Source of the DNA: Thiotrichales bacterium
GTDB lineage: Bacteria > Pseudomonadota > Gammaproteobacteria > UWMA-0217
DNA: 9,936 nucleotides
NCBI GenBank assembly: GCA_024763135.1
Contig: JANTGD010000104.1
Coordinates: 1 to 9,936 of the forward strand
Direction: 5' to 3'
Under the pieces are notes generated by a model. That model saw nothing but the letters and a program-made list of their open reading frames with translations. It did no database searches and was not told the origin of the DNA. This document shows positions 1 to 6,480 of the stretch, piece by piece; position 1 is the stretch's first letter, and every line of letters begins with the position of its first letter. Both the position numbers and the translations under genes were made by a program.

Positions 1-186
1 CAGACGATCACGCACCAGATGCGCGAGCGCCAGATAGTAATCATTAGGCTTGGCCAAACGGGGAAATTTGCCCTGCACGTAGTACAGCGCATCTAAAAAA
101 GACCGCTTGATGGCTTCTTTGCTCAAACCAACGCGATCATATTCGGGACATTTAAAGGCAGGGGATTCGGAGGTGGTGTCAGTCAT
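1..186 (-). CDS. glgP: Glycogen/alpha-glucan phosphorylase, N-terminal fragment (cut by window edge)
   Basis: Reading the - strand from the ATG at 186-184 gives 62 uninterrupted codons to the window edge. After a variable first 20 residues comes LSKEAIKRSFLDALYYVQGK, then a segment with NDYYLALAHLVRDRL. This matches the usual start of bacterial glycogen/maltodextrin phosphorylases: a helix with a phenylalanine/tyrosine-rich patch and 'GK', then 'LA..VRDRL' just before the first conserved core motif. The enzyme is a PLP-dependent cytosolic phosphorylase that releases glucose-1-phosphate from alpha-1,4-glucans. The PLP lysine and active-site loops lie outside the window and cannot be checked. 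No strong Shine-Dalgarno sequence is seen before the ATG. It is transcribed divergently from the first DUF2126 gene across about 170 bp. The family call is by recognition of the N-terminus only; the exact subtype (GlgP or MalP) is not resolved. Confidence 0.88.
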   Translation of the reverse strand, partial: MTDTTSESPAFKCPEYDRVGLSKEAIKRSFLDALYYVQGKFPRLAKPNDYYLALAHLVRDRL

Positions 187-222
187 TGTTTTTCTGCAGT
201 CTAGCGGTCGTCATCATGCGCA

Positions 223-238
223 CATTCTAAAAAGAATG
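223..238. repeat. Small inverted repeat (6-bp arms) in the divergent intergenic region
   Basis: CATTCT (223-228) and AGAATG (233-238) are perfect reverse complements around AAAA. The repeat overlaps the candidate -10 box of the - strand gene, so it could be an operator half-site pair. A hairpin in a leader RNA is also possible. No T-run of terminator type follows on the + strand. Confidence 0.35.
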
Positions 239-254
239 CAGCAATCTAAAGCAA
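224..254 (-). promoter_or_regulatory. Weak candidate sigma70 promoter for the phosphorylase gene
   Basis: On the - strand TTGCTT (254-249) and TAGAAT (229-224) resemble -35 and -10 boxes, matching TTGACA in 4 of 6 and TATAAT in 5 of 6 positions. The spacer is 19 nt, longer than the ideal 17. Transcription would begin about 30 nt before the ATG at 186. The -10 box overlaps the small inverted repeat at 223-238, so a regulator binding there could block it. This is inference from consensus only. Confidence 0.28.
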
Positions 255-262
255 TCCTTATG

Positions 263-283
263 CCATGCGAAAAATCCGCATGG
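263..283. repeat. Perfect 7-bp inverted repeat with 7-nt loop
   Basis: CCATGCG (263-269) and CGCATGG (277-283) are exact reverse complements separated by AAAAATC. The repeat lies about midway between the two divergent start codons. An A/T-rich centre between GC-containing arms fits a dimeric regulator site. It could equally form a stem in a transcript starting to its left. It is not a terminator for any gene seen here, because both flanking genes point away from it. Confidence 0.45.
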
Positions 284-359
284 TCTGGCGCAGCAACAGT
301 GCTTCTGGCTATGATGCCGGAAATAGTCATGATCTGCGACCGCCAATCTGCCCCTAGCC

Positions 360-2489
360 ATGAACGACGCCAATTTTGCACACGCCATTTCATCGCACGA
401 CCAATTGCTGACATCCCGGGATATTACCGTGTGGTGTGGCACAGAACCCACGTTTACTGACCGATTTTCGGAAGCGCCCGAATGGACAAACGCAGCGCTC
501 GGGGGCCGCAAAGCAGAACGCGCCGAAGCGCTGCTGGCCTTGCTCGGCAGAGAATGGCAAGGAATCGCGCTGCGTACCGTGGGCAGACAATATCCGGAAG
601 AAGACCGCCCCCGGTGGAATCTTGGCATTTACCAGCGGCGTGCTGGCGATACCCACTGGCAAGGCCCTCCCGACCCATCGGCACTCCACCTGGCCACCTC
701 GGCGCCACCACCACTGCAGCTGTCCCCCGAGACGCTCCGTCAATTTCAGTCCCAACTGAGCACCCAGCTCCGCCAGCGATACCCCCAGGTAAAAGCCTTT
801 AACGGTATCGATGGCAGCCTGAGAGTCTGGTATGCCTTAAAGGCAGATGACACTCAGCCCACGCCCGATCCAGAGGCATTGTCCCGACATTCGGTACATG
901 CGCAAAAAATTCCCCTGCAAGGATTGCACGATGACTTGGCGAAACAAGGCATCGGTCTATTGATACTGGATCGTATCGAGACCCATTTCGGAACCTCCCC
1001 GCGACTCGAGCTACCTGCCCTGGACACGGCTGCAGACTTTCTCGAGCTGCTGTCGCTCATCGAACGCGCCGCAATTGATGCGGGGCTGGAGAGCCTGATA
1101 CTGGCGGGCTACCCACCTCCGGTCGATGCCAGCGTGGCCTGGACGACCATTACACCCGACCCTGCGGTCATTGAAATCAATATGGCCCCCTACCCCAGTG
1201 TGAGCGACCTGCTCCACGCAAAACGCGCACTGTATAAAGCCACCGCCAGCCTCGGTCTAGCTCCCTACCGCCTGCACTATAATGGGGATGTGGCCGATTC
1301 CGGGGGCGCAGGACAAATCACACTCGGGGGACCCAGCCCAGAAGAGAGCCCCTTTCTACGGGAACCGCAGCTATTGCCTCGCTTGATTCGTTACTGTAAT
1401 CAGCACCCCGCCTTGAGTTACTTGTTTTCTCACGATTATGTGGGCGGTTCGGGGCAGGCCGTCCGGGCGGACGAACGCGGCACCGACGCATTTGCTGAAC
1501 TCGAACTGGCACTCGCGCTGCTTGCGCGGGAAACCGACCCGACCCCAAAGCGCGTATGGACAGGGCTTGCTCAGTTCATGACCGATAGCTGCGGAAACAG
1601 TCATCGCGCGGAGCTCAATATTGAAAAACTCTGGAACGCGCTGTTGCCAGATCGTGGGATGCAGGGCCTGGTGGAGTTTCGCGCCATGCGCATGCAACAT
1701 AGCCCAGAACGCGCTGCAGCCTTGGCTGCCCTTTTGCGTGCGGTGATCGCACGCCTGACCACCACAGCGTTTGATGACTCGCTGATCGAGTGGGGTACGA
1801 CCCTTCATCAGCGCTTTGCATTGCCCTACTATCTACAACAGGATTTGCAGCGCATTCTCCAGGATCTCGACAGCCACGGTTTTGGCCTGGCAGCACCGAT
1901 CGTGGACCAATTAACCGATAACCGTTCTCGTGAATGGGTGCACATCGACCATAAAGGTTGCAGGTTGCACATCCATCGCGCGTTGGAATTCTGGCCTTTG
2001 GTAGGCGATGTGGGCAGCCAGAGTATGGGAGACTCACGACTTATCGACTCCAGTACCGCGCGACTCGAATTTCAGCTACGGCCCAGCGCCGCCGATACCG
2101 CTGGATTCGAGCGCTGGCAACTGACCATTGATGACTATCGGATCCCCCTGCGCAGAGAACACGACCCGATGGGCCCATTGCTGATATTCGGCCTGCGTTA
2201 CACCAGCTTCGTGCCGTGGCTGGGACTACATCCTTCGCTGACTGCTAGTGATCCACTGCGCCTGACCCTGAGTCATCCTGATTTGTCCGACGCGCTGCAG
2301 ATCGAGTTGTATCATTGGCGGCCCGATCATGCACCCTACGACGGCCTCCCAAAAGACCTTGCAGAAGCGCAGCTGCGGCGGGCACAACGCTGCCTCACCC
2401 GGCAATGCGCCCGACCGGAACCCGATGCAGTTCGCTCCCCACCCGCTGTGGCCTGTAGCGATTATCTGCTCGATCTGCGCTGGCTTTGA
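360..2489 (+). CDS. Stand-alone DUF2126 putative amidoligase, shortened, no transglutaminase domain
   Basis: This 709-aa protein aligns to the C-terminal DUF2126 half of the next two proteins and starts almost exactly at that domain. Shared motifs are EPTF (29-32), PRW (84-86), VIEIN (270-274), TLGGP (321-325), DERG (371-374), a D-x-x-GN-x-HR-x-E motif (409-418), VEFR (438-441), LHQRF (482-486) and the tail LLDLRWL. DUF2126 is annotated as a putative amidoligase with a glutamine-synthetase/GCS-type fold, expected to form amide bonds with ATP; the substrate is unknown. Two departures stand out. About 90 residues are missing between EPTF and VIEIN compared with the neighbours, including the ALPIxW and GYRLPL segments. 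The Asn-His pair of the glycine loop is Gly318-Gln319. An in-frame stop at 330-332 leaves ATG 360 as the first usable start, without a clear Shine-Dalgarno sequence; GTG 429 is a less likely alternative. No signal peptide or membrane segment is visible. Confidence 0.9.
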   Translation: MNDANFAHAISSHDQLLTSRDITVWCGTEPTFTDRFSEAPEWTNAALGGRKAERAEALLALLGREWQGIALRTVGRQYPEEDRPRWNLGIYQRRAGDTHWQGPPDPSALHLATSAPPPLQLSPETLRQFQSQLSTQLRQRYPQVKAFNGIDGSLRVWYALKADDTQPTPDPEALSRHSVHAQKIPLQGLHDDLAKQGIGLLILDRIETHFGTSPRLELPALDTAADFLELLSLIERAAIDAGLESLILAGYPPPVDASVAWTTITPDPAVIEINMAPYPSVSDLLHAKRALYKATASLGLAPYRLHYNGDVADSGGAGQITLGGPSPEESPFLREPQLLPRLIRYCNQHPALSYLFSHDYVGGSGQAVRADERGTDAFAELELALALLARETDPTPKRVWTGLAQFMTDSCGNSHRAELNIEKLWNALLPDRGMQGLVEFRAMRMQHSPERAAALAALLRAVIARLTTTAFDDSLIEWGTTLHQRFALPYYLQQDLQRILQDLDSHGFGLAAPIVDQLTDNRSREWVHIDHKGCRLHIHRALEFWPLVGDVGSQSMGDSRLIDSSTARLEFQLRPSAADTAGFERWQLTIDDYRIPLRREHDPMGPLLIFGLRYTSFVPWLGLHPSLTASDPLRLTLSHPDLSDALQIELYHWRPDHAPYDGLPKDLAEAQLRRAQRCLTRQCARPEPDAVRSPPAVACSDYLLDLRWL

Positions 2490-2550
2490 GGGCAGTTCGA
2501 GTCACTGCAACCCATCCGGGAAAGTCATCCATTGAACCGCCCCGCCTCTG

Positions 2551-2600
2551 ACGCACCACAACAGCGCATTCAGATTCCGCCACATCGTGTTTTGGTGCGT
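2551..2600. repeat. Inverted repeat, 8-bp arms, 34-nt spacer
   Basis: ACGCACCA (2551-2558) and TGGTGCGT (2593-2600) are exact reverse complements. They lie 60-110 nt after the stop of the first gene. In RNA they could form a stem near the 3' end of its message, protecting it or assisting termination. There is no following T-run, so a simple intrinsic terminator is not supported. With a 34-nt spacer this could also be chance. Confidence 0.3.
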
Positions 2601-2737
2601 TGTGATGCAGATCTCATTGCTGTGGGGAGAAAGCTACGGAGTTCATGGGGATTCATACACATGGCATGCGGTTTGCGATGCAATTGCGCAGGCTCCCTCC
2701 CTCTCAACCCCTTAAGCAATTGAGGACACGCGTGTTG

Positions 2738-2755
2738 GAATTGCTAAGACAATTC
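2738..2755. repeat. Small inverted repeat, 6-bp arms
   Basis: GAATTG (2738-2743) and CAATTC (2750-2755) are reverse complements around CTAAGA. It lies 18 nt before the large palindrome. The surrounding 80 bp is relatively AT-rich and carries repeated CAATTG/GAATTG words (near 2681, 2717 and 2738). A regulator site is possible, but no family can be named. Confidence 0.3.
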
Positions 2756-2773
2756 ATAGTAAAGCCTCGTTCA

Positions 2774-2872
2774 GCGGGTCTCTGGGCGCTCAGGCACAAG
2801 GCGCAGCGGCGCAGGCATAGCCGGGCTATGTCGAGCCGGTGCAACAACGTGGATGAGCGCTCGGAAACCCGC
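2774..2872. repeat. 99-nt imperfect palindrome (REP/MITE-like or structured RNA element)
   Basis: Two 49-nt arms flank a single central G at 2823. Folded base to base, about 30 of 49 positions pair without any gap. The matches are concentrated in three blocks: GCGGGT (2774-2779) with ACCCGC (2867-2872); GCGCTCA (2786-2792) with TGAGCGC (2854-2860); and CATAGCC (2816-2822) with GGCTATG (2824-2830). A one-base shift in the middle also pairs most of GCAGCGGC with GCCGGTGC. Exact symmetry over 99 nt in an intergenic gap is typical of dispersed palindromic elements of the REP, ERIC or small MITE type. Only one copy is present here, so repeat status in the genome is unproven. It is not a terminator: no T-run follows on either side. 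No target-site duplication was found. Confidence 0.65.
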
Positions 2873-2914
2873 CGGCAGGGAGCACCCCAGAGGCTACAGT
2901 TCCATGTTGCACCG
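2837..2914. repeat. 10-bp inverted repeat that could compete with the palindrome
   Basis: CGGTGCAACA (2837-2846) and TGTTGCACCG (2905-2914) are exact reverse complements 58 nt apart. The left arm lies inside the right half of the 99-nt palindrome, so forming this stem in RNA would disrupt the middle of the larger hairpin. The segment between them includes the self-complementary GAGCGCTC. Either this is a second part of one structured element or a switchable pair of stems; no known riboswitch or ncRNA consensus was recognised. Confidence 0.4.
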
Positions 2915-3035
2915 CGTAACGAGGACCGGCCCATTGCCGGCGAGCCGCGCCTTGATCCGTAACCTCTGCGGTGCTCTGTATGGGTGCTTTACTATGGATT
3001 GTCTTAGAATGCACAATACCGCGCCCCGGCTTCGT

Positions 3036-3091
3036 TGGATTGAGACAGTTCGACCCCGCAAACCGGTATTTCTTAGACGGTACTCAATCCA
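3036..3091. repeat. 9-bp inverted repeat in the leader of the second gene
   Basis: TGGATTGAG (3036-3044) and CTCAATCCA (3083-3091) are exact reverse complements. A smaller nested stem, ACCG (3062-3065) with CGGT (3078-3081), lies inside. The outer stem ends about 18 nt before the Shine-Dalgarno sequence and 33 nt before the ATG at 3124. It could be a 5' UTR stem affecting message stability or an operator. No T-run follows, so it is not an attenuator of the simple intrinsic type. Confidence 0.42.
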
Positions 3092-3108
3092 GAACATACT
3101 CCAATAAA

Positions 3109-3114
3109 GAAAGG
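3109..3114 (+). promoter_or_regulatory. Ribosome binding site of the second DUF2126 gene
   Basis: GAAAGG lies nine bases before ATG 3124. It supports this start codon, the only one in the set of three genes with a recognisable Shine-Dalgarno sequence. Confidence 0.55.
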
Positions 3115-3123
3115 CTCTGCTAG

Positions 3124-6100
3124 ATGGCAATTCACGTCGCGTTAGATCATTCAACTCATTATCGGTACGGCAGACCCATTCGCCTGTCTCCGCAAACCAT
3201 CCGACTTCATCCGGCACCGCATACCCGCACCTTCGTGCATGGCTATCATCTCGACATACAGCCCAGCGAACACCGGCTCTACTGGCAGCAGGATCCTTTC
3301 GGCAATACCATCGCGCAGGTTGTCTTTCCCAAACCGGTCACCGAATTTGGCATTCATGTGCGCCTCATCGCCGACATGACGGTCATCAATCCCTTCGATT
3401 TCTATGTCGAAGCCTACGCAGAGCACTATCCCTTCAAATACGATGCGATTCTTCGTCAGGAGCTGGAGCCATATTTCGAAATCACCGAGAGTGGTCCCAA
3501 GCTGATGGAGTGGCTGGCCGGTGTTGACCGCCACAAACAGCATATTGTGACTTTCCTGGTAGCGCTGAATATGCGGTTGCAGCAAAGCATTGGTTATACC
3601 ATCCGCATGGAGCCGGGCATTCAGACCTGCGAAGAAACCTTCGAGAAACGCCTCGGTTCCTGCCGCGATACCGGTTGGCTGCTCGTGCAGATTCTGCGGC
3701 ACCTGGGCCTCGCAGCACGTTTTGTATCCGGATATCTGGTGCAGCTCAAGCCAGATGAAGTCTCTCTGGACGGGCCGTCGGGAACAGACCACGACTTCAC
3801 CGACCTGCATGCCTGGGCCGAAGTGTATATCCCCGGGGCCGGTTGGATCGGTTTGGATCCAACCTCCGGACTCTTCGCTGGGGAAGGACATATTCCGCTC
3901 GCCTGTACCCCGGATCCCGTCAGTGCAGCACCACTGACCGGTTTTTCCGAACCCTGCGAAGACACTGATTTCGAATTTGCCAATGTGGTGACCCGAATCC
4001 ACGAAGATCCGCGCGTTACCAAGCCCTATACCGATGAGCAGTGGGAGGCCATTCGGCATCTTGGCCGGCAGGTCGACGATGAGCTGAATGCCCTGGACAC
4101 CCGTCTGACCATGGGCGGAGAACCCACGTTTGTCTCAATCGACGACATGGAGGGTGCGGAATGGAATACCGAAGCATTGGGCTTTCACAAACGCGAGCGT
4201 GCAGGTGTCTTACTCAAACGTTTGCGCGAAGCATTTGCGACTGGCGGATTTCTGCACTACGGACAAGGCAAATGGTATCCTGGTGAACCCCTGCCACGTT
4301 GGGCCCTCGGTTGTTACTGGCGCCTGGATGGCCAGCTGCTGTGGCAGGACCTCCAATGGATTGCCGATGAAGCCCGCGACTATGGCTATGGGCAAAATGA
4401 AGCACGCCAGTTTGGTGAGCGACTGGTGGAGAATCTGAACCTGGATACTGAATTCCTGGTGCCCGGGCATGAAGACTGGATCTACTACCTGTGGCGCGAG
4501 GCTAAAGAACCTGCCAATGTCGATCCTGTAGCAATTGCCGCAGCCCCTCAATTTCGCGATGAACTGAGCCTCGCGCTGGCGCGTGGTCTGGATCAGCCCG
4601 TAGGCTATGCTCTACCCATCAAATGGAACTGGGCACGCGGCGGCTGGCAATCGTGGCGCTGGGAATTCAGTCGCGGCGAAATGTATTTGACACCCGGCAG
4701 TTCTCCCATGGGCTACCGCCTGCCCCTGAATGAATTACCCTGGATGGCGGCGACCGTCTCCAAAACACAGGCCGTGTCCACACCAGTGACACAAACACAT
4801 CCTGTCGAGACCGTTCAGTCTAACTATGCGGCGAGTACAACCGAGGAACCTGCTCTCGAAGAACCCCAGTCCACAGCGCTCTCGCAGCGATACCAAAACT
4901 ACGAAGCAGTGCCACATACGGCTTTGTGCATCGAAGCACGACAGGGACGTTTGTATGTTTTTATGCCGTTGCTGGAAAATCTCGATCAATACAGCAGCTT
5001 GCTCAAGACGGTTGAGCAGACGGCCGCCGAGTTACACATGCCGGTTCTCATCGAGGGCAATGAACCTCCGGCACATCCCTTGATGAAATCCCTCAAGGTG
5101 ACACCGGATCCCGGTGTTATCGAGGTCAATATTCATCCTGCCAATAATTGGGAAGAACTCGAACACAATACGACTGTGCTCTACGAAGAGGCACGATTGT
5201 CCCGACTGGGTACCGAGAAATTCATGCTCGATGGACGTCACACGGGCACCGGGGGGGGTAACCATGTGACTCTGGGGGGGCCTACCGCCGCAGACAGTCC
5301 GTTTTTACGCCGCCCCGATCTACTGCGTTCTTTGATCACCTATTGGCAACACCATCCTTCCTTGTCCTACCTGTTCTCGGGATTGTTCATTGGCCCTACC
5401 TCGCAAGCACCACGCGTGGATGAACGCGGCAACGAATGGCTCAGGGAGCTGGAAAAAAGTTTCGAGGAGATCGAGCAGCAGCTGCACCCCACACTGATCG
5501 ATCGTGCGTTACGCAATTACCTGACCGACATCAGCGGGAATACGCATCGCGCAGAATTCTGTATCGATAAGCTATTTTCCGCAGATTCTGCCAGCGGCCG
5601 CCAGGGCCTGGTGGAATTTCGCGGCTTCGAGATGCCACCCCATGCCCGCATGAGCCTGGCCCAAACACTGTTATTGCGGGCCTTGGTCGCACGCTTTTGG
5701 CAACAACCCTATCACCACCCCCTGGTTAACTGGGGCACCGACCTCCACGACCGGTTCATGCTGCCGGAGATGATCTGGACCGATTTTCAGGACGTGATTA
5801 AAGACCTTCGGGAATCCGGGTATGCGTTCGAGCTGAGTTGGTATCTGCCATTTCTCGAGTTTCGCTTTCCACTGTACGGGCGCGCCAACTATGACGGTAT
5901 CGATTTGGAGCTGCGCATGGCGCTGGAACCCTGGCTGGTGCTAGAGGAAAGCCAAGCAGTCCAACAACAATCGCGGATGGTGGATGCCGCCATCGAACGA
6001 CTGCAGGTCAAATGTCGCGGCCTGGATCCCGAGCGTTATTTTTTAACCTGCAACGGACGCCGTATACCGCTCAGCCCTTGCAGTGAGCCCGGCACGCTGA

Positions 6101-6480
6101 TCGCGGGTGTCCGCTACAAAGCCTGGAACGAGACCTTTGGTCTGCACCCTACACTCGAATTGAATGCACCAGTAGTCATCGATGTGTTTGACCGCTGGCT
6201 CGGGCGCGCCATCGGCGGTTGTGTCTACCATGTGGAGCATCCAGGGGGACGGAACGCCGAAACATTCCCGGTTAACGCTTACGAAGCAGAGGCCCGCCGC
6301 GTGGCGCGATTCTGGCAATGGGGACATACGCCAGGCGAGTCTGCACCGCCGCCCTGGATCCAGGCGTTGCGGGAGTGTTATGCGGTACCACCGGAACAGC
6401 TCCTGCGCGATCCTCCGGAAGAACGCCCGAACCCGGAATATCCCTATACTTTAGATCTCCGCCGCCACTTGCAGCCATGA
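3124..6480 (+). CDS. Transglutaminase-like / DUF2126 putative amidoligase fusion, catalytic motifs intact
   Basis: This 1118-aa protein has the usual length and order of the family. Residues 1-90 are the bacterial transglutaminase N-terminal beta domain, with LSPQTIRLHPAPH at 21-33. Residues about 140-260 are the transglutaminase core, with Cys180 in GSCRDTGW, His229 in DLHAWAEVY and Asp245 in WIGLDP forming a complete papain-like triad. From about 325 comes DUF2126: GGEPTF (331-336), Lys356, ALPIKW (496-501), GYRLPL (530-535), VIEVN (665-669), GTGGGNHVTLGG (708-719), DERG (766-769), a D-x-x-GN-x-HR-x-E motif (802-811) and VEFR (830-833). A Thr/Pro/Glu-rich linker (about 545-590) splits the domain. 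The family is predicted to pair an ATP-dependent amide ligase with a transglutaminase-fold amidase or peptidase; the substrate is unknown. No signal peptide is seen, so it is probably cytosolic. It overlaps the next gene by four bases. G8 and G7 runs (5251-5258, 5274-5280) encode part of the glycine loop. Confidence 0.95.
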   Translation: MAIHVALDHSTHYRYGRPIRLSPQTIRLHPAPHTRTFVHGYHLDIQPSEHRLYWQQDPFGNTIAQVVFPKPVTEFGIHVRLIADMTVINPFDFYVEAYAEHYPFKYDAILRQELEPYFEITESGPKLMEWLAGVDRHKQHIVTFLVALNMRLQQSIGYTIRMEPGIQTCEETFEKRLGSCRDTGWLLVQILRHLGLAARFVSGYLVQLKPDEVSLDGPSGTDHDFTDLHAWAEVYIPGAGWIGLDPTSGLFAGEGHIPLACTPDPVSAAPLTGFSEPCEDTDFEFANVVTRIHEDPRVTKPYTDEQWEAIRHLGRQVDDELNALDTRLTMGGEPTFVSIDDMEGAEWNTEALGFHKRERAGVLLKRLREAFATGGFLHYGQGKWYPGEPLPRWALGCYWRLDGQLLWQDLQWIADEARDYGYGQNEARQFGERLVENLNLDTEFLVPGHEDWIYYLWREAKEPANVDPVAIAAAPQFRDELSLALARGLDQPVGYALPIKWNWARGGWQSWRWEFSRGEMYLTPGSSPMGYRLPLNELPWMAATVSKTQAVSTPVTQTHPVETVQSNYAASTTEEPALEEPQSTALSQRYQNYEAVPHTALCIEARQGRLYVFMPLLENLDQYSSLLKTVEQTAAELHMPVLIEGNEPPAHPLMKSLKVTPDPGVIEVNIHPANNWEELEHNTTVLYEEARLSRLGTEKFMLDGRHTGTGGGNHVTLGGPTAADSPFLRRPDLLRSLITYWQHHPSLSYLFSGLFIGPTSQAPRVDERGNEWLRELEKSFEEIEQQLHPTLIDRALRNYLTDISGNTHRAEFCIDKLFSADSASGRQGLVEFRGFEMPPHARMSLAQTLLLRALVARFWQQPYHHPLVNWGTDLHDRFMLPEMIWTDFQDVIKDLRESGYAFELSWYLPFLEFRFPLYGRANYDGIDLELRMALEPWLVLEESQAVQQQSRMVDAAIERLQVKCRGLDPERYFLTCNGRRIPLSPCSEPGTLIAGVRYKAWNETFGLHPTLELNAPVVIDVFDRWLGRAIGGCVYHVEHPGGRNAETFPVNAYEAEARRVARFWQWGHTPGESAPPPWIQALRECYAVPPEQLLRDPPEERPNPEYPYTLDLRRHLQP
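5251..5280 (+). other. Paired G homopolymer runs (G8 and G7) inside the catalytic glycine loop
   Basis: Eight G at 5251-5258 and seven at 5274-5280 lie 15 bases apart and encode Gly-Gly at both ends of the GGGNHVTLGG loop. Runs of this length are prone to strand slippage, and a single-base change in either would truncate the protein within its amidoligase half. In the given sequence both are in frame. Confidence 0.7.
6477..6480 (+). promoter_or_regulatory. ATGA stop-start overlap coupling the second and third genes
   Basis: The TGA of the second gene (6478-6480) overlaps the ATG of the third (6477-6479). No Shine-Dalgarno sequence is evident before it, so translation of the third gene probably depends on ribosomes finishing the second, giving near-equal amounts of both proteins. 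A second in-frame ATG at 6489 would give a protein whose N-terminus aligns with the second protein residue for residue without a gap. Confidence 0.75.

Larger units (their letters stand above)
2490..3123. other. Long non-coding gap rich in inverted repeats
   Basis: The 634 bp between the first and second DUF2126 genes hold no convincing gene. The open frames are short, lack ribosome sites and have the skewed composition of chance frames. The gap contains the inverted repeats listed separately, a 5-bp GC hairpin at 2926-2940 (CCGGC/GCCGG) and a TAGAAT at 3005-3010 that resembles a -10 box but has no good -35 partner. No intrinsic terminator with a T-run follows the stop at 2489. The gap's length suggests that the second gene has its own promoter and that the first gene is a separate transcription unit; this is inference. 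Confidence 0.6.

Noticed and set aside
2490..2520. Hairpin GCAGT/ACTGC just after the first gene as a terminator
   Set aside because: The stem is only 5 bp and no T-run follows it.
2645..2962. Possible small protein gene across the palindrome
   Set aside because: The frame runs through both arms of the 99-nt palindrome, is Arg/Ser-rich as expected for GC-rich non-coding DNA, and lacks a ribosome site.
2982..3010. TAGAAT at 3005-3010 as the promoter of the second gene
   Set aside because: No acceptable -35 box lies 16-18 nt upstream, and there is no extended -10 TG. It is mentioned only as a weak hint.
3151..4059. Open frame of about 300 codons on the - strand
   Set aside because: It lies fully inside the transglutaminase half of the second gene, opposite a frame with clear catalytic motifs, has no ribosome site and shows no recognisable family. 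It is an antisense shadow of codon bias.
6318..6476. N-terminal extension of the third gene to an ATG at 6318
   Set aside because: The extension overlaps the coding end of the second gene, has no homology to the start of the paralog and would place 53 extra residues before the normal family N-terminus. ATG 6477 or 6489 fits the family length.
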